The position numbers were made by a program, and so were the translations under genes. Below are positions 6,585 to 16,339 of a stretch of DNA of 64,000 nt, piece after piece. The stretch covers positions 434,001-498,000 of the forward strand of contig NZ_SJZG01000001.1 of assembly GCF_004959775.1 (NCBI RefSeq), in the 5' to 3' direction. The DNA is from Agromyces sp. H66 (GTDB taxonomy: Bacteria > Actinomycetota > Actinomycetes > Actinomycetales > Microbacteriaceae). The notes beneath the pieces are model-generated. The model saw nothing but the letters and a program-made list of their open reading frames with translations. It searched no databases and was not told where the DNA came from. Position 1 is the stretch's first letter, and each line of letters opens with the position of its first letter.

Positions 6585-8837
6585 GTGGTCACCGCCCTGT
6601 ATCGCCGCTACCGGCCTGAGACGTTCGCCGAGATGATCGGCCAGTCGCAGGTGACCGAGCCGCTCATGACCGCGCTTCGCACCGATCGGGTGAATCACGC
6701 CTACCTGTTCAGCGGGCCGCGCGGCTGCGGCAAGACCACCTCGGCGCGCATCCTCGCGCGCTGTCTGAACTGCGTCGAGGGCCCCACCGACACGCCGTGC
6801 GGCGTGTGCCCGAGCTGCGTCGAACTCTCCCGCGGCGGCGGCGGCTCGCTCGACGTCGTCGAGATCGACGCCGCCAGCCACAACGGCGTCGACGACGCCC
6901 GCGACCTGCGCGAGCGCGCCGTGTTCGCACCCGCCCGCGACCGCTACAAGATCTTCATCCTCGACGAGGCGCACATGGTGACGCCCCAGGGATTCAACGC
7001 GCTGCTGAAGCTGGTGGAAGAGCCGCCCGAGCACGTGAAGTTCGTCTTCGCCACGACCGAGCCCGACAAGGTGCTCGGCACCATTCGCTCGCGCACGCAC
7101 CATTACCCGTTCCGGCTGGTGCCGCCCGGCCCGATGCTCGAGTACGTGCAGAAGCTCTGCACCGAGGAGGGCGTCGAGGTGGCGCCCGGCGTGCTTCCGC
7201 TCGTGGTCCGGGCGGGCGGCGGCTCGCCGCGTGACACGCTCTCGCTGCTCGACCAGCTGATCGCCGGTTCCGAGGGGTCGACGATCGACTACGAGCGGGC
7301 TGTCGCGCTGCTCGGGTACACGCACGGCGCGCTGCTCGACGAGGTCGTCGACGCGATCGGCGCGAAGGACGCGGCCGAGGCGTTCGCCGCCGCCGACCGC
7401 GTGGTGCAGACCGGGCAGGATCCACGCCGCTTCGTCGAAGACCTGCTCGAGCGGCTGCGCGACCTCATCGTCGTGGCTGCCTCCTCGCCCGAGGCCGCGG
7501 CCGCGGTGCTCCGCGGCATCCCCGACGACGAGCTCGCCCGCATGGCCACGCAGGCCGCGGCCTTCGGGCCGGCCGAACTGTCGCGTGTCGCCGACCTCGT
7601 GAACCAGACGCTCACCGAGATGACCGGGGCGACCTCGCCGCGGCTGCACCTCGAGCTCATGCTCGCGCGCGTGCTCGTGCCCTCGAGCGACGACTCCGAG
7701 CGCGGCGCGCTCGCCCGCGTGGAGCGGCTCGAGCGCCGCATCGGGGTCACGGATGCCGCGGGCGAGCAGTCCTCCGCCGGTCGAGGAGCGGCGCAGTCGC
7801 GTCTGGAGACCCCTCCGCCGATGCCCGCCGCCGGTCGAGGAGCGACGGAGTCGCGTCTGGAGACCCCTCCGCCGGTGCCCGCACGCTCGGCGGGTCGGGG
7901 AGCGACCGAGTCGCGTCTCGATGCCGGCGCGCCGTCCACTCCCGCCACGCCGAAGCCCGTCGGCCCGGTCACCTTGCAACTCATCCGCGACGCGTGGCCC
8001 GAGATCCTCGGCGTCCTCGAGCGCACGAAGCGCACCGCCTGGATGGCGGCGATGACCGCCAAGGTCATCGACTTCCGCACCGACGACGACGTGCTCGTGC
8101 TCGGCTTCCCCAGCCAGAACGACGTGAACGACCTGCGCGGCGGAACCGGCGTGCAGAGTCCGGCCGAATTGCTGCGTCGTGCCATCGCCGACGTGCTCGG
8201 GGTGCAGGTCAAGTTCCTCCCGCGCGTCATCGGCTCGCAAGCTGCTGCGGCACCCGTGGCGGTGCCTGCCGCTTCGCCCGAGCCCGGGCGCCCGGCGGGC
8301 GCCGATGCGGCGCTCGCGACGCCCGCGCCCGATGTCCGCGCCGGTGCCGGCTCGGGTGCCGGCTCGGACTCGGTCGCCGCGCCCGCGCCGTCTGCTGCTG
8401 CGCCGGCCTCGCCCGCTCGGTCGGCACCCGGGAATTCCGCGTCCGCACCCGTCGACACGTGGGCCACGGTCGCCATCCCGAACGACGAGCCCGGGCCTTC
8501 GACGGCACCGGCAGAGTCCGTCCCGTCCGGCGGCTCGCGCACCGGCACCGCGCAGCGCCGCGCGCCGAGCGCCACGGCGACCGCCATCGCCGAGCCGTCG
8601 GCTGCGGCATCCGACGACCTCGCCGCCGTGCCCGACGACGCCGAGGCGCCCCCTGAAGACATCGAGCCGCCGTTCGAGCCGGGTCCGCCGCCCGAGATCG
8701 TCGTCGACGCCACCCCGGCGCCCGCCCAGGGCGGCATCCAGCGGTACGGTGAGGCGGTCGTGCGCGAGGTGCTCGGGGCGACCTTCCTCGAGGAGGTCGA
8801 GGCGCCGGCACGCCCCGGCTTCGGGGAGCGTGGCTAG
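6585..8837 (+). CDS. dnaX: DNA polymerase III subunits gamma and tau
   Basis: 750 residues. The clamp-loader AAA+ module fills the first ~370: Walker A SGPRGCGKT (43-51), zinc-binding Cys63, 72, 75 and 78, DEAH-type Walker B FILDEAHM, and sensor-1 region FVFATTEPDKV. A long Ala/Pro-rich linker follows. It contains three repeats of about 18-20 residues (SAGRGATESRLETPPP-like, about 398-455) that come from a dispersed palindromic DNA repeat, then a tau-like segment with LIRDAWPEILGVLERTKR (about 465-545) and another low-complexity stretch. As the ATPase of the clamp loader it loads the sliding clamp at the replication fork. Translation starts at a GTG with a leaderless promoter. recR follows after 3 nt. 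Confidence 0.96.
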   Translation: MVTALYRRYRPETFAEMIGQSQVTEPLMTALRTDRVNHAYLFSGPRGCGKTTSARILARCLNCVEGPTDTPCGVCPSCVELSRGGGGSLDVVEIDAASHNGVDDARDLRERAVFAPARDRYKIFILDEAHMVTPQGFNALLKLVEEPPEHVKFVFATTEPDKVLGTIRSRTHHYPFRLVPPGPMLEYVQKLCTEEGVEVAPGVLPLVVRAGGGSPRDTLSLLDQLIAGSEGSTIDYERAVALLGYTHGALLDEVVDAIGAKDAAEAFAAADRVVQTGQDPRRFVEDLLERLRDLIVVAASSPEAAAAVLRGIPDDELARMATQAAAFGPAELSRVADLVNQTLTEMTGATSPRLHLELMLARVLVPSSDDSERGALARVERLERRIGVTDAAGEQSSAGRGAAQSRLETPPPMPAAGRGATESRLETPPPVPARSAGRGATESRLDAGAPSTPATPKPVGPVTLQLIRDAWPEILGVLERTKRTAWMAAMTAKVIDFRTDDDVLVLGFPSQNDVNDLRGGTGVQSPAELLRRAIADVLGVQVKFLPRVIGSQAAAAPVAVPAASPEPGRPAGADAALATPAPDVRAGAGSGAGSDSVAAPAPSAAAPASPARSAPGNSASAPVDTWATVAIPNDEPGPSTAPAESVPSGGSRTGTAQRRAPSATATAIAEPSAAASDDLAAVPDDAEAPPEDIEPPFEPGPPPEIVVDATPAPAQGGIQRYGEAVVREVLGATFLEEVEAPARPGFGERG
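7777..7920. repeat. three copies of a palindromic dispersed repeat inside dnaX
   Basis: A unit of the type CCGGTCGAGGAGCG...GTCGCGTCTGGAGACC starts at 7777, 7831 and 7891. The offsets (54 and 60 bp) are multiples of three, so the reading frame is kept. The ends GGTCGAG and (C)GAGACC match the element at 18718-18752, which is intergenic. The repeats are therefore a dispersed REP-like element that has entered the low-constraint linker of DnaX. Confidence 0.7.
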
Positions 8838-8840
8838 TCC

Positions 8841-9437
8841 GTGTACGAAGGCATCGTCCAGGAACTCATCGACGAACTCGGCCGCCTGCCCGGCATCGGA
8901 CCGAAGTCGGCGCAGCGTATCGCGTTCCACATCGTGCAGACCGAGCACTTCGACGTCAGCCGGCTGGCCGAGATCCTCATGGAGGTCCGCGAGAAGGTGC
9001 GCTTCTGCGAGATCTGCGGCAACGTCGCGGAGCAGTCGACGTGCTCGATCTGCCGCGACCCACGACGCGACCCCACGCTCATCTGCGTCGTCGAGGAGGC
9101 GAAGGACGTCGTCGCCATCGAGCGCACGCGCGAGTTCCGGGGCCTCTACCACGTGCTCGGCGGCGCGATCAGCCCCATCGACGGCATCGGTCCTGATGAG
9201 CTCCGCATCCGCCAACTCATGCAGCGCCTCGCCGACGGCACGGTCTCCGAGGTCATCATCGCGACCGATCCGAACCTCGAGGGCGAGGCCACGGCCACGT
9301 ATCTCAGCCGGCTCCTCACGACGCTCGAGATCCGGGTGACGCGTCTCGCATCGGGCCTGCCCGTCGGCGGCGACCTCGAATACGCCGACGAGGTCACGCT
9401 CGGCCGGGCGTTCGAGGGGCGCCGCGTCGTCGGGTGA
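8841..9437 (+). CDS. recR: recombination mediator protein RecR
   Basis: 198 residues, full length. Helix-hairpin-helix [19 protein letters not shown] near the N-terminus, a C4 zinc motif (Cys56, 59, 68, 71), then a Toprim domain with [14 protein letters not shown] and [20 protein letters not shown], and the [12 protein letters not shown] motif. RecR works with RecO (and RecF) to load RecA on single-stranded DNA covered by SSB. It starts with GTG 3 nt after dnaX and is surely in the same operon. The nucleoid-associated ybaB gene that often sits between dnaX and recR is absent. Confidence 0.96.
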   Translation: MYEGIVQELIDELGRLPGIGPKSAQRIAFHIVQTEHFDVSRLAEILMEVREKVRFCEICGNVAEQSTCSICRDPRRDPTLICVVEEAKDVVAIERTREFRGLYHVLGGAISPIDGIGPDELRIRQLMQRLADGTVSEVIIATDPNLEGEATATYLSRLLTTLEIRVTRLASGLPVGGDLEYADEVTLGRAFEGRRVVG

Positions 9438-9441
9438 CCGG

Positions 9442-9470
9442 TTGACGCTGTCGGTGCGCGCGCGTAGAAC
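9442..9470 (+). promoter_or_regulatory. consensus-like leaderless promoter (TTGACG-17-TAGAAC)
   Basis: TTGACG (9442-9447) and TAGAAC (9465-9470) are 17 bp apart, and the next ATG follows after 6 nt. This is the best complete sigma-A promoter in the window and it separates the NTF2-like gene from the dnaX-recR operon. Confidence 0.65.
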
Positions 9471-9476
9471 GGAGCC

Positions 9477-9836
9477 ATGACGAGCGCAGGCGCCCGCTGG
9501 GTCGAGGGATACGTGCAGGCCTGGGAATCGAACGACCCCGAGCAGGTCCGGGCGTTGTTCGCGGAGGATGCGGTCTACCTGACCGCACCCGACCACGAGC
9601 CCCGCCGCGGGCACGACCAGATCGTCGAGGGATGGCTCGAGGACCGCGACGAGCCAGGTGAATGGTCGTTCGACTGGAACATCCTCCATGAGGACGACGG
9701 CTTCGTGCTCGTGCAGGGACGCACCCAGTACCCGGCCGAGAAGGACTACCTGAACCTCTGGGTCGTCCGGCTCGACGCCGGCGGGCGAGCGACCGAGTTC
9801 ACCGAGTGGTACATGCCGCGCAAGCATCGGGGCTGA
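9477..9836 (+). CDS. SnoaL/NTF2-like nuclear transport factor 2 family protein
   Basis: 119 residues with the cone-shaped NTF2-like pattern: an N-terminal helix (WVEGYVQAWESNDPEQVRALFAEDA), a short segment with YLTAPDHEPRRGHDQIVEGWL, and strands ending WVVRLDAGGRATEFTEWYMP. The family covers small enzymes, immunity proteins and ligand-binding proteins, so no reaction can be given. It is monocistronic by appearance, with its own promoter, and converges with the membrane-protein gene downstream. Confidence 0.8.
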   Translation: MTSAGARWVEGYVQAWESNDPEQVRALFAEDAVYLTAPDHEPRRGHDQIVEGWLEDRDEPGEWSFDWNILHEDDGFVLVQGRTQYPAEKDYLNLWVVRLDAGGRATEFTEWYMPRKHRG

Positions 9837-9884
9837 CGGTGCATCCGCTCGGCCGCCGCCGATCCGGCGGACGGACGCACAGCG

Positions 9885-10379
9885 CTACCGCAGCACCTCG
9901 ACGAGCATGACCCACGCCATGACGATCGCGGCGATGACGGCGAGCAGCGAGCCCAGGGCCACCGCGACGAGGCCGGCCGCTCCGGTGCCGACGAGGATGA
10001 GCACGCCGCCCACGAGGAACGCGGCGATCGGTATCACGCCGAGAATGCTCTTGCCGAATCGGTCCGCCGCCGAGACGCGGTCCTCGCGGGCGATCACGCG
10101 CATGGCGTGCAGGTGGAACGCCGCAGCGACGGCGCCGGCCAGGAGGATCTCGAGACCGTAGGTCACGTCGGTCTGGCCGGGCATGAGCCCGAGCGCGCCC
10201 GCGACGATCGCGAGCACGAGCGCCGCGATCGCCGACGCCGCACGTGCCGGCAGCGTGGCCGACGACATGATCGTCGAGATGTTCACCGACATGGCGACGA
10301 TGAGGAGGCCGGCGAGGGCGGCGGTCGCGCCGACCATCGCCACGTTGAAGTCGGACCAACCTTCGAGCGCCTCGGACAT
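9885..10379 (-). CDS. four- or five-helix membrane protein of unknown function
   Basis: 164 residues, mostly hydrophobic. Likely transmembrane segments are near residues 12-34, 45-66, 76-92, 112-132 and 136-158. One loop holds GLMPGQTDVTYGLE and another RVIAREDRVSAADRFGKS. I do not recognise a named family. The ATG is 6 nt behind a TAGAGT element (10386-10391 read on the minus strand), so it is probably leaderless and independent of the esterase gene upstream, from which a strong hairpin separates it. Confidence 0.75.
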   Translation of the reverse strand: MSEALEGWSDFNVAMVGATAALAGLLIVAMSVNISTIMSSATLPARAASAIAALVLAIVAGALGLMPGQTDVTYGLEILLAGAVAAAFHLHAMRVIAREDRVSAADRFGKSILGVIPIAAFLVGGVLILVGTGAAGLVAVALGSLLAVIAAIVMAWVMLVEVLR

Positions 10380-10443
10380 GACCGAACTCTATCGTCGAGC
10401 GCGCCGCCTGCCGTGCGATCCCGATCGCCACGTCCCGAGCACG

Positions 10444-10478
10444 GAGGGGTCCCGGGTCATGCCGACCTGGGACCCCTC
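10444..10478 (-). terminator. hairpin terminator downstream of the esterase gene
   Basis: GAGGGGTCCCGGGT (10444-10457) pairs with ACCTGGGACCCCTC (10465-10478) with one mismatch or wobble and a 7-nt loop. It lies about 30 bp after the esterase stop codon. There is no long U-run, as is common in actinobacteria. Confidence 0.6.
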
Positions 10479-10506
10479 GTCACTCATGCGGGGAGTGGGA
10501 AACCGG

Positions 10507-12129
10507 TCACTCCGTGACGCACTGGTACGAGCTCGCCTGGTCGAGGGAGCCATACCCCTGGTACAACGGCCACGACGGATACTCGCACATCGGACGGGTG
10601 CGGTCGGCGCCCGGGTTGCCGTCACGTGCGACGAGGCCCGACGGCGCGACATCCTGCTCGACCCAGTTCACGATCGCGTCCAGGCCGTCGTACTGCGCGA
10701 CGAAGCGCCCCTGCCCGTGACCCCAGCCCGGCACCATGTAGAACTTCAGGAACGAGTCGAGCCGCGGACCGAACTCGTCCTGCAGCGCCGCGTAGTACTG
10801 CAGCGTGTTGTGCGGGGTGATGAAGTCGTCGATCGTGCCATGGGTGAGGATGACCTTTCCGCCGTATGCGCGGAACCTGTTGAGCGAGACATCCGTCACA
10901 TCCATGATCTCGCCCACTTCCTGCACGCGCTCGGCGTAGTCGAGCGGGTCGACGGTGTAGCCGTTCCAATCGGGCGGGTTGCCAGCGACGCCGTACTGCA
11001 TCGTCGCGTTGAACACCTGGAACTGCAGGCCTTGCGACAGCGGTCCCGAGCCGAAGCCCGCGAAGCCCTGGTACAACGCCCCCTCGAACAACGCGCTCTT
11101 CGCGAAGACCGAATTGCCCTCGATCTCGATGCCGAGGTCGTAGTCGGTCGTGATCTTCAGAGCGGCTGCGATCTCCATCTCCGAGAGGCAGGTATCGACC
11201 GTCGCCGGGTCGACGCCCGCAGGACAGGCGAGCGACTGCACGTCGAACACCTCGTTGCACGCGCCGACATTGCTGACGATACCGTCGGGCGCGCCGTCGA
11301 GCGTGTCGCAGGTCGCGTAGACGGCGTTCGTGATGCTCGCAGTCTCGGCGGCGTTGAGATGCCCTGCGCCGCCGTCGAGCAGGAGCGCGTCGCGGAAGTT
11401 CACCGCGCCGACGTGCATCATCGTCACGTTGTACGCCGGATAGTTGGCGATGATCCCGTCGTAATCCTTCGGATAGCGCGCAGCCGCGTCGAGGGCCTCA
11501 TGACCGCCCTGCGACCCGCCGATGAAGTACGACCACTGCGGCACGACGCCATAGGCGGCATCGATGACGGCGTACGCCGCGTCGTGCGCCTTCTTCACCG
11601 ACCACTGGCCGTAGTTGAGGAAGAGTTCCTCATCGAGCTGGAACGTCCCGTCGAAGCCCGGCCCGCCCTGGTGTCCGCCGTCGGAGCCGAGCGTGACCCA
11701 GCCCTGCGAGAGCGCGGTCGGAGAACCTGCCGGCTGCGCCGTGTAGTTGCCGGTCGCCGTGACGAGCGAGCCGTCGAAGCCACCCCCGCCGAACTGCAGC
11801 GTGCGACCGTTCCACGCGGCAGGGAGGTTGACGCGGAACTGCATGTCCTGCGGTGCCGAGACGGCGCGGATCCAGCCGGTGACGGCGCAGTAGTTCCCTG
11901 CCGCGTCCCAGACGGCCGTCTCGATGTCGGCCCCGCTCGTCGGCAGTCCGATGTCGCTCGCCGAAATCGTGAGCCCCGTGAGCGGCGTACAGTCCGCTTC
12001 GGTGAGGAGAGGCGGCTCGCCATGCTTGCCGCCGGGAGCCGCAGCGGCCGATGTGGCACCGACGGCGATGAGGAACGCGGCGGTGATGCCCATCGACACC
12101 GCCGTCGCTCGCTTGAACACTGGAATCAT
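10507..12129 (-). CDS. secreted tannase/feruloyl esterase family hydrolase
   Basis: 540 residues with a Sec signal peptide (FKRATAVSMGITAAFLIAVGATSAAAAPG, cleavage likely after AAA). The mature part matches the tannase/feruloyl esterase family: nucleophile Ser206 in FIGGSQGGHEA, an acidic residue in ILTHGTIDDFI, and His in MVPGWGHGQG. Several cysteines (for example in EADCTP, GNYCAV, ATCDTL, VGACNE, LACPAG, DTCLSE) suit the disulfides of this extracellular family. It should cleave ester bonds of plant phenolics such as gallate or ferulate esters; the exact substrate is open. I start at 12129 because AAGGGAG lies 7 nt upstream; a further ATG at 12156 lacks a site. No transporter or aromatic pathway genes are beside it. 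Confidence 0.87.
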   Translation of the reverse strand: MIPVFKRATAVSMGITAAFLIAVGATSAAAAPGGKHGEPPLLTEADCTPLTGLTISASDIGLPTSGADIETAVWDAAGNYCAVTGWIRAVSAPQDMQFRVNLPAAWNGRTLQFGGGGFDGSLVTATGNYTAQPAGSPTALSQGWVTLGSDGGHQGGPGFDGTFQLDEELFLNYGQWSVKKAHDAAYAVIDAAYGVVPQWSYFIGGSQGGHEALDAAARYPKDYDGIIANYPAYNVTMMHVGAVNFRDALLLDGGAGHLNAAETASITNAVYATCDTLDGAPDGIVSNVGACNEVFDVQSLACPAGVDPATVDTCLSEMEIAAALKITTDYDLGIEIEGNSVFAKSALFEGALYQGFAGFGSGPLSQGLQFQVFNATMQYGVAGNPPDWNGYTVDPLDYAERVQEVGEIMDVTDVSLNRFRAYGGKVILTHGTIDDFITPHNTLQYYAALQDEFGPRLDSFLKFYMVPGWGHGQGRFVAQYDGLDAIVNWVEQDVAPSGLVARDGNPGADRTRPMCEYPSWPLYQGYGSLDQASSYQCVTE

Positions 12130-12377
12130 CCGACGCTCCCTTGCGTACTGATGCACAGCGACGGTGCCCGCGGCACCGTTGCCGCATTGTGCGTGTCATC
12201 CGCGGCGGGGCCCGCCGACGGCGAGGCCCACGCTAGCCACGCCGCTCCCGAGTCGGAAGGGGACGTTCGTTCAGTGGAAATCGAGTTGCATCCGTGACCC
12301 CGACGGGGATAAGCCCGTCAGCCCCCGAGGCGTGCGCCACCGACCGTCACATTGCCGGGCGCGTATGCGGGCCGCCG

Positions 12378-12383
12378 TATGAT
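12378..12383 (+). promoter_or_regulatory. probable -10 box of lysC; rest of the 12130-12439 gap has no gene
   Basis: TATGAT lies 56 bp before the lysC GTG; TTGCCG at 12352 is 20 bp upstream, too far for a standard -35 box. The remainder of this 310-bp divergent gap holds a small hairpin, GACGGG (12302-12307) with CCCGTC (12314-12319), but no reading frame or known riboswitch that I can recognise. Confidence 0.45.
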
Positions 12384-12439
12384 GGACCTTCCGGCGACCG
12401 GACGTGCATCCCGGCGCCTGTGACCACCCGGGAGACCAC

Positions 12440-13714
12440 GTGAGCTTGATCGTGCAGAAGTTCGGCGGGTCCTCCGTCGCCGACGCGGAGAGCATCAAGC
12501 GAGTCGCGAAGCGCATCGTCGAGACACGCAAGGCCGGCAACGACGTCGTCGTCGCCGTCTCCGCGATGGGCGACAGCACCGACGAACTGCTCGACCTCGC
12601 GCACGAGGTCACGCCGATCCCGGCGCCCCGCGAGCTCGACATGCTGCTCTCCGCGGGCGAGCGGATCTCGATGGCACTGCTCGCCATGGCCATCAAGAGC
12701 ATGGGCCACGAGGCGCTCTCGTTCACGGGCAGCCAGGCCGGCATGATCACGGATGCCAGGCACGGCGCCGCCCGCATCGTCGACGTCACCCCGGTGCGCC
12801 TCCGCGAGGCGCTCGACGAGGGCGCGATCGTCATCGTCGCCGGGTTCCAGGGCTTCAACCGCGACACGCGCGACATCACCACGCTCGGGCGCGGCGGCAG
12901 CGACACGACGGCGGTCGCCCTCGCGGCGGCGCTCGAGGCCGACGTGTGCGAGATCTACACCGACGTCGACGGCGTGTTCACGTCCGATCCGCGCATCGTG
13001 TCGAAGGCCCGCAAGCTGTCGAAGATCACGAGCGAGGAGATGCTCGAGCTCGCGGCATCCGGAGCCAAGGTCCTGCACATCAGGGCGGTCGAGTTCGCCC
13101 GTCGCCACGGCGTCACCCTGCACGTGCGTTCGTCGTTCAACAACAACGAGGGGACGATCGTCTACGACCCCTCGCGCCTTCCCGAAGGAGCCGAAGTGGA
13201 AGAGTCCGTCATCGCCGGAGTCGCGGTCGACCTGACCGAGGCGAAGATCACGGTCGTCGGCGTTCCCGACGTGCCGGGGGTCGCGGCGAAGATCTTCAAG
13301 ATCGTCGCGAACACGAACGCGAACGTCGACATGATCGTGCAGAACGTCTCGGCTGCATCGACCGGGCGCACCGACATCTCGTTCACGCTGCCGAAGTCCG
13401 ACGGCGAGCGAGCGCTCACCGCGTTGTCGCACTCGCAGGAGGCGGTCGGATTCACGTCGCTGCAGTACGACGACCAGATCGGGAAGCTCTCGCTCGTCGG
13501 CAACGCCATGCGCTCGGCCACGGGCGTTTCGGCGCGCCTGTTCGAGGCGCTCTACGACGCCGGCATCAACATCGAGATGATCTCGACGAGCGAGATCCGC
13601 ATCTCGGTCGTCACACGCGCCGACAGCGTGCATGCCGCGGCGCGGGCCGTGCACACGGCGTTCGAGCTCGACGCCGAGGAGGACGCGGTCGTCCACGCCG
13701 GCACGGGCCGCTAG
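12440..13714 (+). CDS. lysC: aspartate kinase
   Basis: 424 residues. The kinase domain opens with [17 protein letters not shown] and carries [18 protein letters not shown] and the [15 protein letters not shown] motif. Two ACT domains (about residues 265-424) form the regulatory part, with [28 protein letters not shown]. It phosphorylates aspartate, the first step to lysine, threonine, methionine and diaminopimelate, and is usually inhibited by lysine plus threonine. The GTG start follows CGGGAG; an upstream ATG at 12404 would add 12 residues not seen in the family. A second start inside the gene probably makes a separate beta subunit. asd follows after 182 bp, the standard lysC-asd order. Confidence 0.96.
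   Translation: MSLIVQKFGGSSVADAESIKRVAKRIVETRKAGNDVVVAVSAMGDSTDELLDLAHEVTPIPAPRELDMLLSAGERISMALLAMAIKSMGHEALSFTGSQAGMITDARHGAARIVDVTPVRLREALDEGAIVIVAGFQGFNRDTRDITTLGRGGSDTTAVALAAALEADVCEIYTDVDGVFTSDPRIVSKARKLSKITSEEMLELAASGAKVLHIRAVEFARRHGVTLHVRSSFNNNEGTIVYDPSRLPEGAEVEESVIAGVAVDLTEAKITVVGVPDVPGVAAKIFKIVANTNANVDMIVQNVSAASTGRTDISFTLPKSDGERALTALSHSQEAVGFTSLQYDDQIGKLSLVGNAMRSATGVSARLFEALYDAGINIEMISTSEIRISVVTRADSVHAAARAVHTAFELDAEEDAVVHAGTGR
13184..13198 (+). promoter_or_regulatory. internal ribosome binding site and GTG start for the lysC beta subunit
   Basis: GAAGGAG (13184-13190) sits 5 nt before an in-frame GTG (13196-13198). Translation from it gives a 172-residue protein beginning [17 protein letters not shown] that holds only the ACT domains. 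Corynebacterium glutamicum lysC is known to make such a beta subunit, also about 172 residues, from a nested start at the equivalent place. Confidence 0.75.
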
Positions 13715-13857
13715 GTTCCGGATGCCGCGGGGCCCGGGGAAACCCTCGCCCGGCAGTCGGGGCCGTACCGACGATATGCAGCGGATTCCTGCCGTCGGAG
13801 TCGCGGAACGACGTCCGCGACATGATCACCTGCAGAATCCGTCAGACTGGAACGTGA

Positions 13858-14952
<1,095 letters not shown>

Positions 14953-15142
14953 CGGGCTGGGTGAGGGATGCCCCCAACGGGGGATATGACGGGACGACGG
15001 TACTCCGCTAGCGTTTGCTGACGATCCTTCATGATGAAGCGGCGGCCACCATACCGCCGCTCTCTCATGCCCCGGCCCGAGTTCGGCCAGGGATCAGCCA
15101 GCCCACCATCCCGTCCCGCATCCTCTGAGGAGCCCTCACCCG

Positions 15143-15718
15143 ATGAAGCCAATCCGCACCATCACCGCAGCCCTGGTGCTCGCCGCCGGCGCCGCCGTAT
15201 TCGCCGCCGCGCCCGCCTACGCCGAGGACTCTGTTCTGGTTCCCATCCCACTGCCCGACGGGTTCTCGGACCAGAAATGCGAGGAACTCGACTCAGGGAA
15301 GAGCGAAGAAGGCGGTCTCGGAGAGACGGAGGACATCTCCGCTCCCGCAGGCCAGGTCATCACGATGGTCTGCGTGAAGGCCGGTGATGAGAACAGCGAC
15401 GCCGGGGTTGAGTACTACATGGTCGAGCCTCCGACCAACACAGTGACCATCACCCACTCGACTGGCAAGGACATCAGCCACTACTCGTTCTCGTACGAGC
15501 CGGAGCCGACGACCCCGCCGACCACGCCCCCCGCCACCACCCCGCCCGTGACGACGCCGCCCGTCGAGACCACCCCGCCCGCCGGTGGTGGCGGTGACGG
15601 CGGAGTCACGCTCGCCGAGACCGGCTTCGAGAACGGCTGGCTCGCCTTCGTGGGCATCGGCGCGCTCGCGGTCGGCGCCGCGATCGCCGTGCCGCGCATG
15701 GTGGCCAAGCGCCGCTGA
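15143..15718 (+). CDS. sortase-anchored (LAETG) surface protein with Thr/Pro stalk
   Basis: 191 residues. A signal peptide (ITAALVLAAGAAVFAAAPAYA, cleaved after AYA) is followed by a small acidic domain of about 85 residues with two cysteines (QKCEEL and MVCVKAG) that may form a disulfide. Then come a Pro/Thr repeat stalk (TTPPTTPPATTPPVTTPP), the sorting signal LAETG (157-161), a hydrophobic helix and a basic KRR end. LAETG is the motif of class E sortases of high-GC Gram-positives. No sortase lies in the window. A TAGCGT -10-like box near 15008 would give a 5' leader of about 130 nt. Function unknown beyond a wall-attached display role. Confidence 0.85.
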   Translation: MKPIRTITAALVLAAGAAVFAAAPAYAEDSVLVPIPLPDGFSDQKCEELDSGKSEEGGLGETEDISAPAGQVITMVCVKAGDENSDAGVEYYMVEPPTNTVTITHSTGKDISHYSFSYEPEPTTPPTTPPATTPPVTTPPVETTPPAGGGGDGGVTLAETGFENGWLAFVGIGALAVGAAIAVPRMVAKRR

Positions 15719-15737
15719 GTCGACCGACGACGCCGAG

Positions 15738-15768
15738 CGGCCCGTTCCGATCCGATCGGAACGGGCCG
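15738..15768 (+). terminator. perfect 14-bp hairpin terminator
   Basis: CGGCCCGTTCCGAT (15738-15751) and ATCGGAACGGGCCG (15755-15768) form a perfect stem with a 3-nt loop, 20 bp after the surface-protein stop and before the next promoter. It is followed by TTCCGC rather than a U-run. Confidence 0.78.
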
Positions 15769-15798
15769 TTCCGCGTCCGGCGCTCCGTGCGCCGGGCC

Positions 15799-15804
15799 TA
15801 CAAT
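15799..15804 (+). promoter_or_regulatory. leaderless -10 box (TACAAT) of the SGNH lipoprotein gene
   Basis: TACAAT is followed by 6 nt and then the ATG at 15811; no ribosome binding site fits in between. Confidence 0.6.
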
Positions 15805-15810
15805 CGCGGC

Positions 15811-16311
15811 ATGCGGGGGCGTGATTCACGCGGGGGCACCGTCATCACGGCGGGGGCGATCGCTGCGGTGACGGCAGCCGTGGCGTGCAGTGCGCTCGCC
15901 GGATGCGCCGCGGCATCCGACCGCCCTGACGGCTCGCCGACGCCGGGTGCCACCGTCGCCGCGTTCTACGGCGACTCCTACACCCGAGGCACGGGCGCCG
16001 ACGAGCCGGAGCGGCGCTGGTCGTCGATCGGCGACGACCTGGAGCGATTCCGCGAGGAGCTGGCGGACGCCCGCCTCGTGGTGGTCGAGCCGTTCTGGTA
16101 CACCGCCGAGCGGCCCGACTCGCTGGAGCGCATCATCGAGTGGGTCGAGGAGGCCGCCGAGCGCGTCGGCGCCGATCACGTCGACGGCGCCTCGAGGTGG
16201 CTCGAGGGGCATCCGGAATGGATCGCCGCCGACGGCATCCATCCGAACGACGAGGGCCATGCCGAGATCGCCCGGCGCATGGACGAGGAGCTGGAGCGAC
16301 TCGTCCGGTGA
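15811..16311 (+). CDS. SGNH/GDSL hydrolase-like lipoprotein, apparently shortened inside
   Basis: 166 residues. A lipoprotein signal ends in the lipobox LAGC. The mature part has the SGNH block I (YGDSYTRGTGA, nucleophile Ser) and block V (DGIHPNDEGHAEIA, with the Asp-x-x-His pair). Blocks II and III, which bear the oxyanion Gly and Asn, should lie between RRWSSI and GDDLERF but are absent. The protein is some 60-80 residues shorter than usual SGNH hydrolases, as if an in-frame deletion had removed the middle. It may be a dead enzyme or a relic; the reading frame is intact. Confidence 0.65.
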   Translation: MRGRDSRGGTVITAGAIAAVTAAVACSALAGCAAASDRPDGSPTPGATVAAFYGDSYTRGTGADEPERRWSSIGDDLERFREELADARLVVVEPFWYTAERPDSLERIIEWVEEAAERVGADHVDGASRWLEGHPEWIAADGIHPNDEGHAEIARRMDEELERLVR

Positions 16312-16339
16312 GCCCGGTCGTGCCGTGGCGGGCATCCGC

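Noticed and set aside
6522..9827. An 1101-codon minus-strand frame opposite dnaX and recR
   Set aside because: It runs opposite two certain genes and has no recognisable domain; it arises from codon bias at third positions.
12404..12439. An upstream ATG extending lysC
   Set aside because: The extension is not seen in aspartate kinases, and the GTG at 12440 has a good ribosome binding site.
12300..12440. A lysine riboswitch before lysC
   Set aside because: The leader is only about 50 nt from the likely -10 box and shows one 6-bp hairpin, far too little for a lysine riboswitch.
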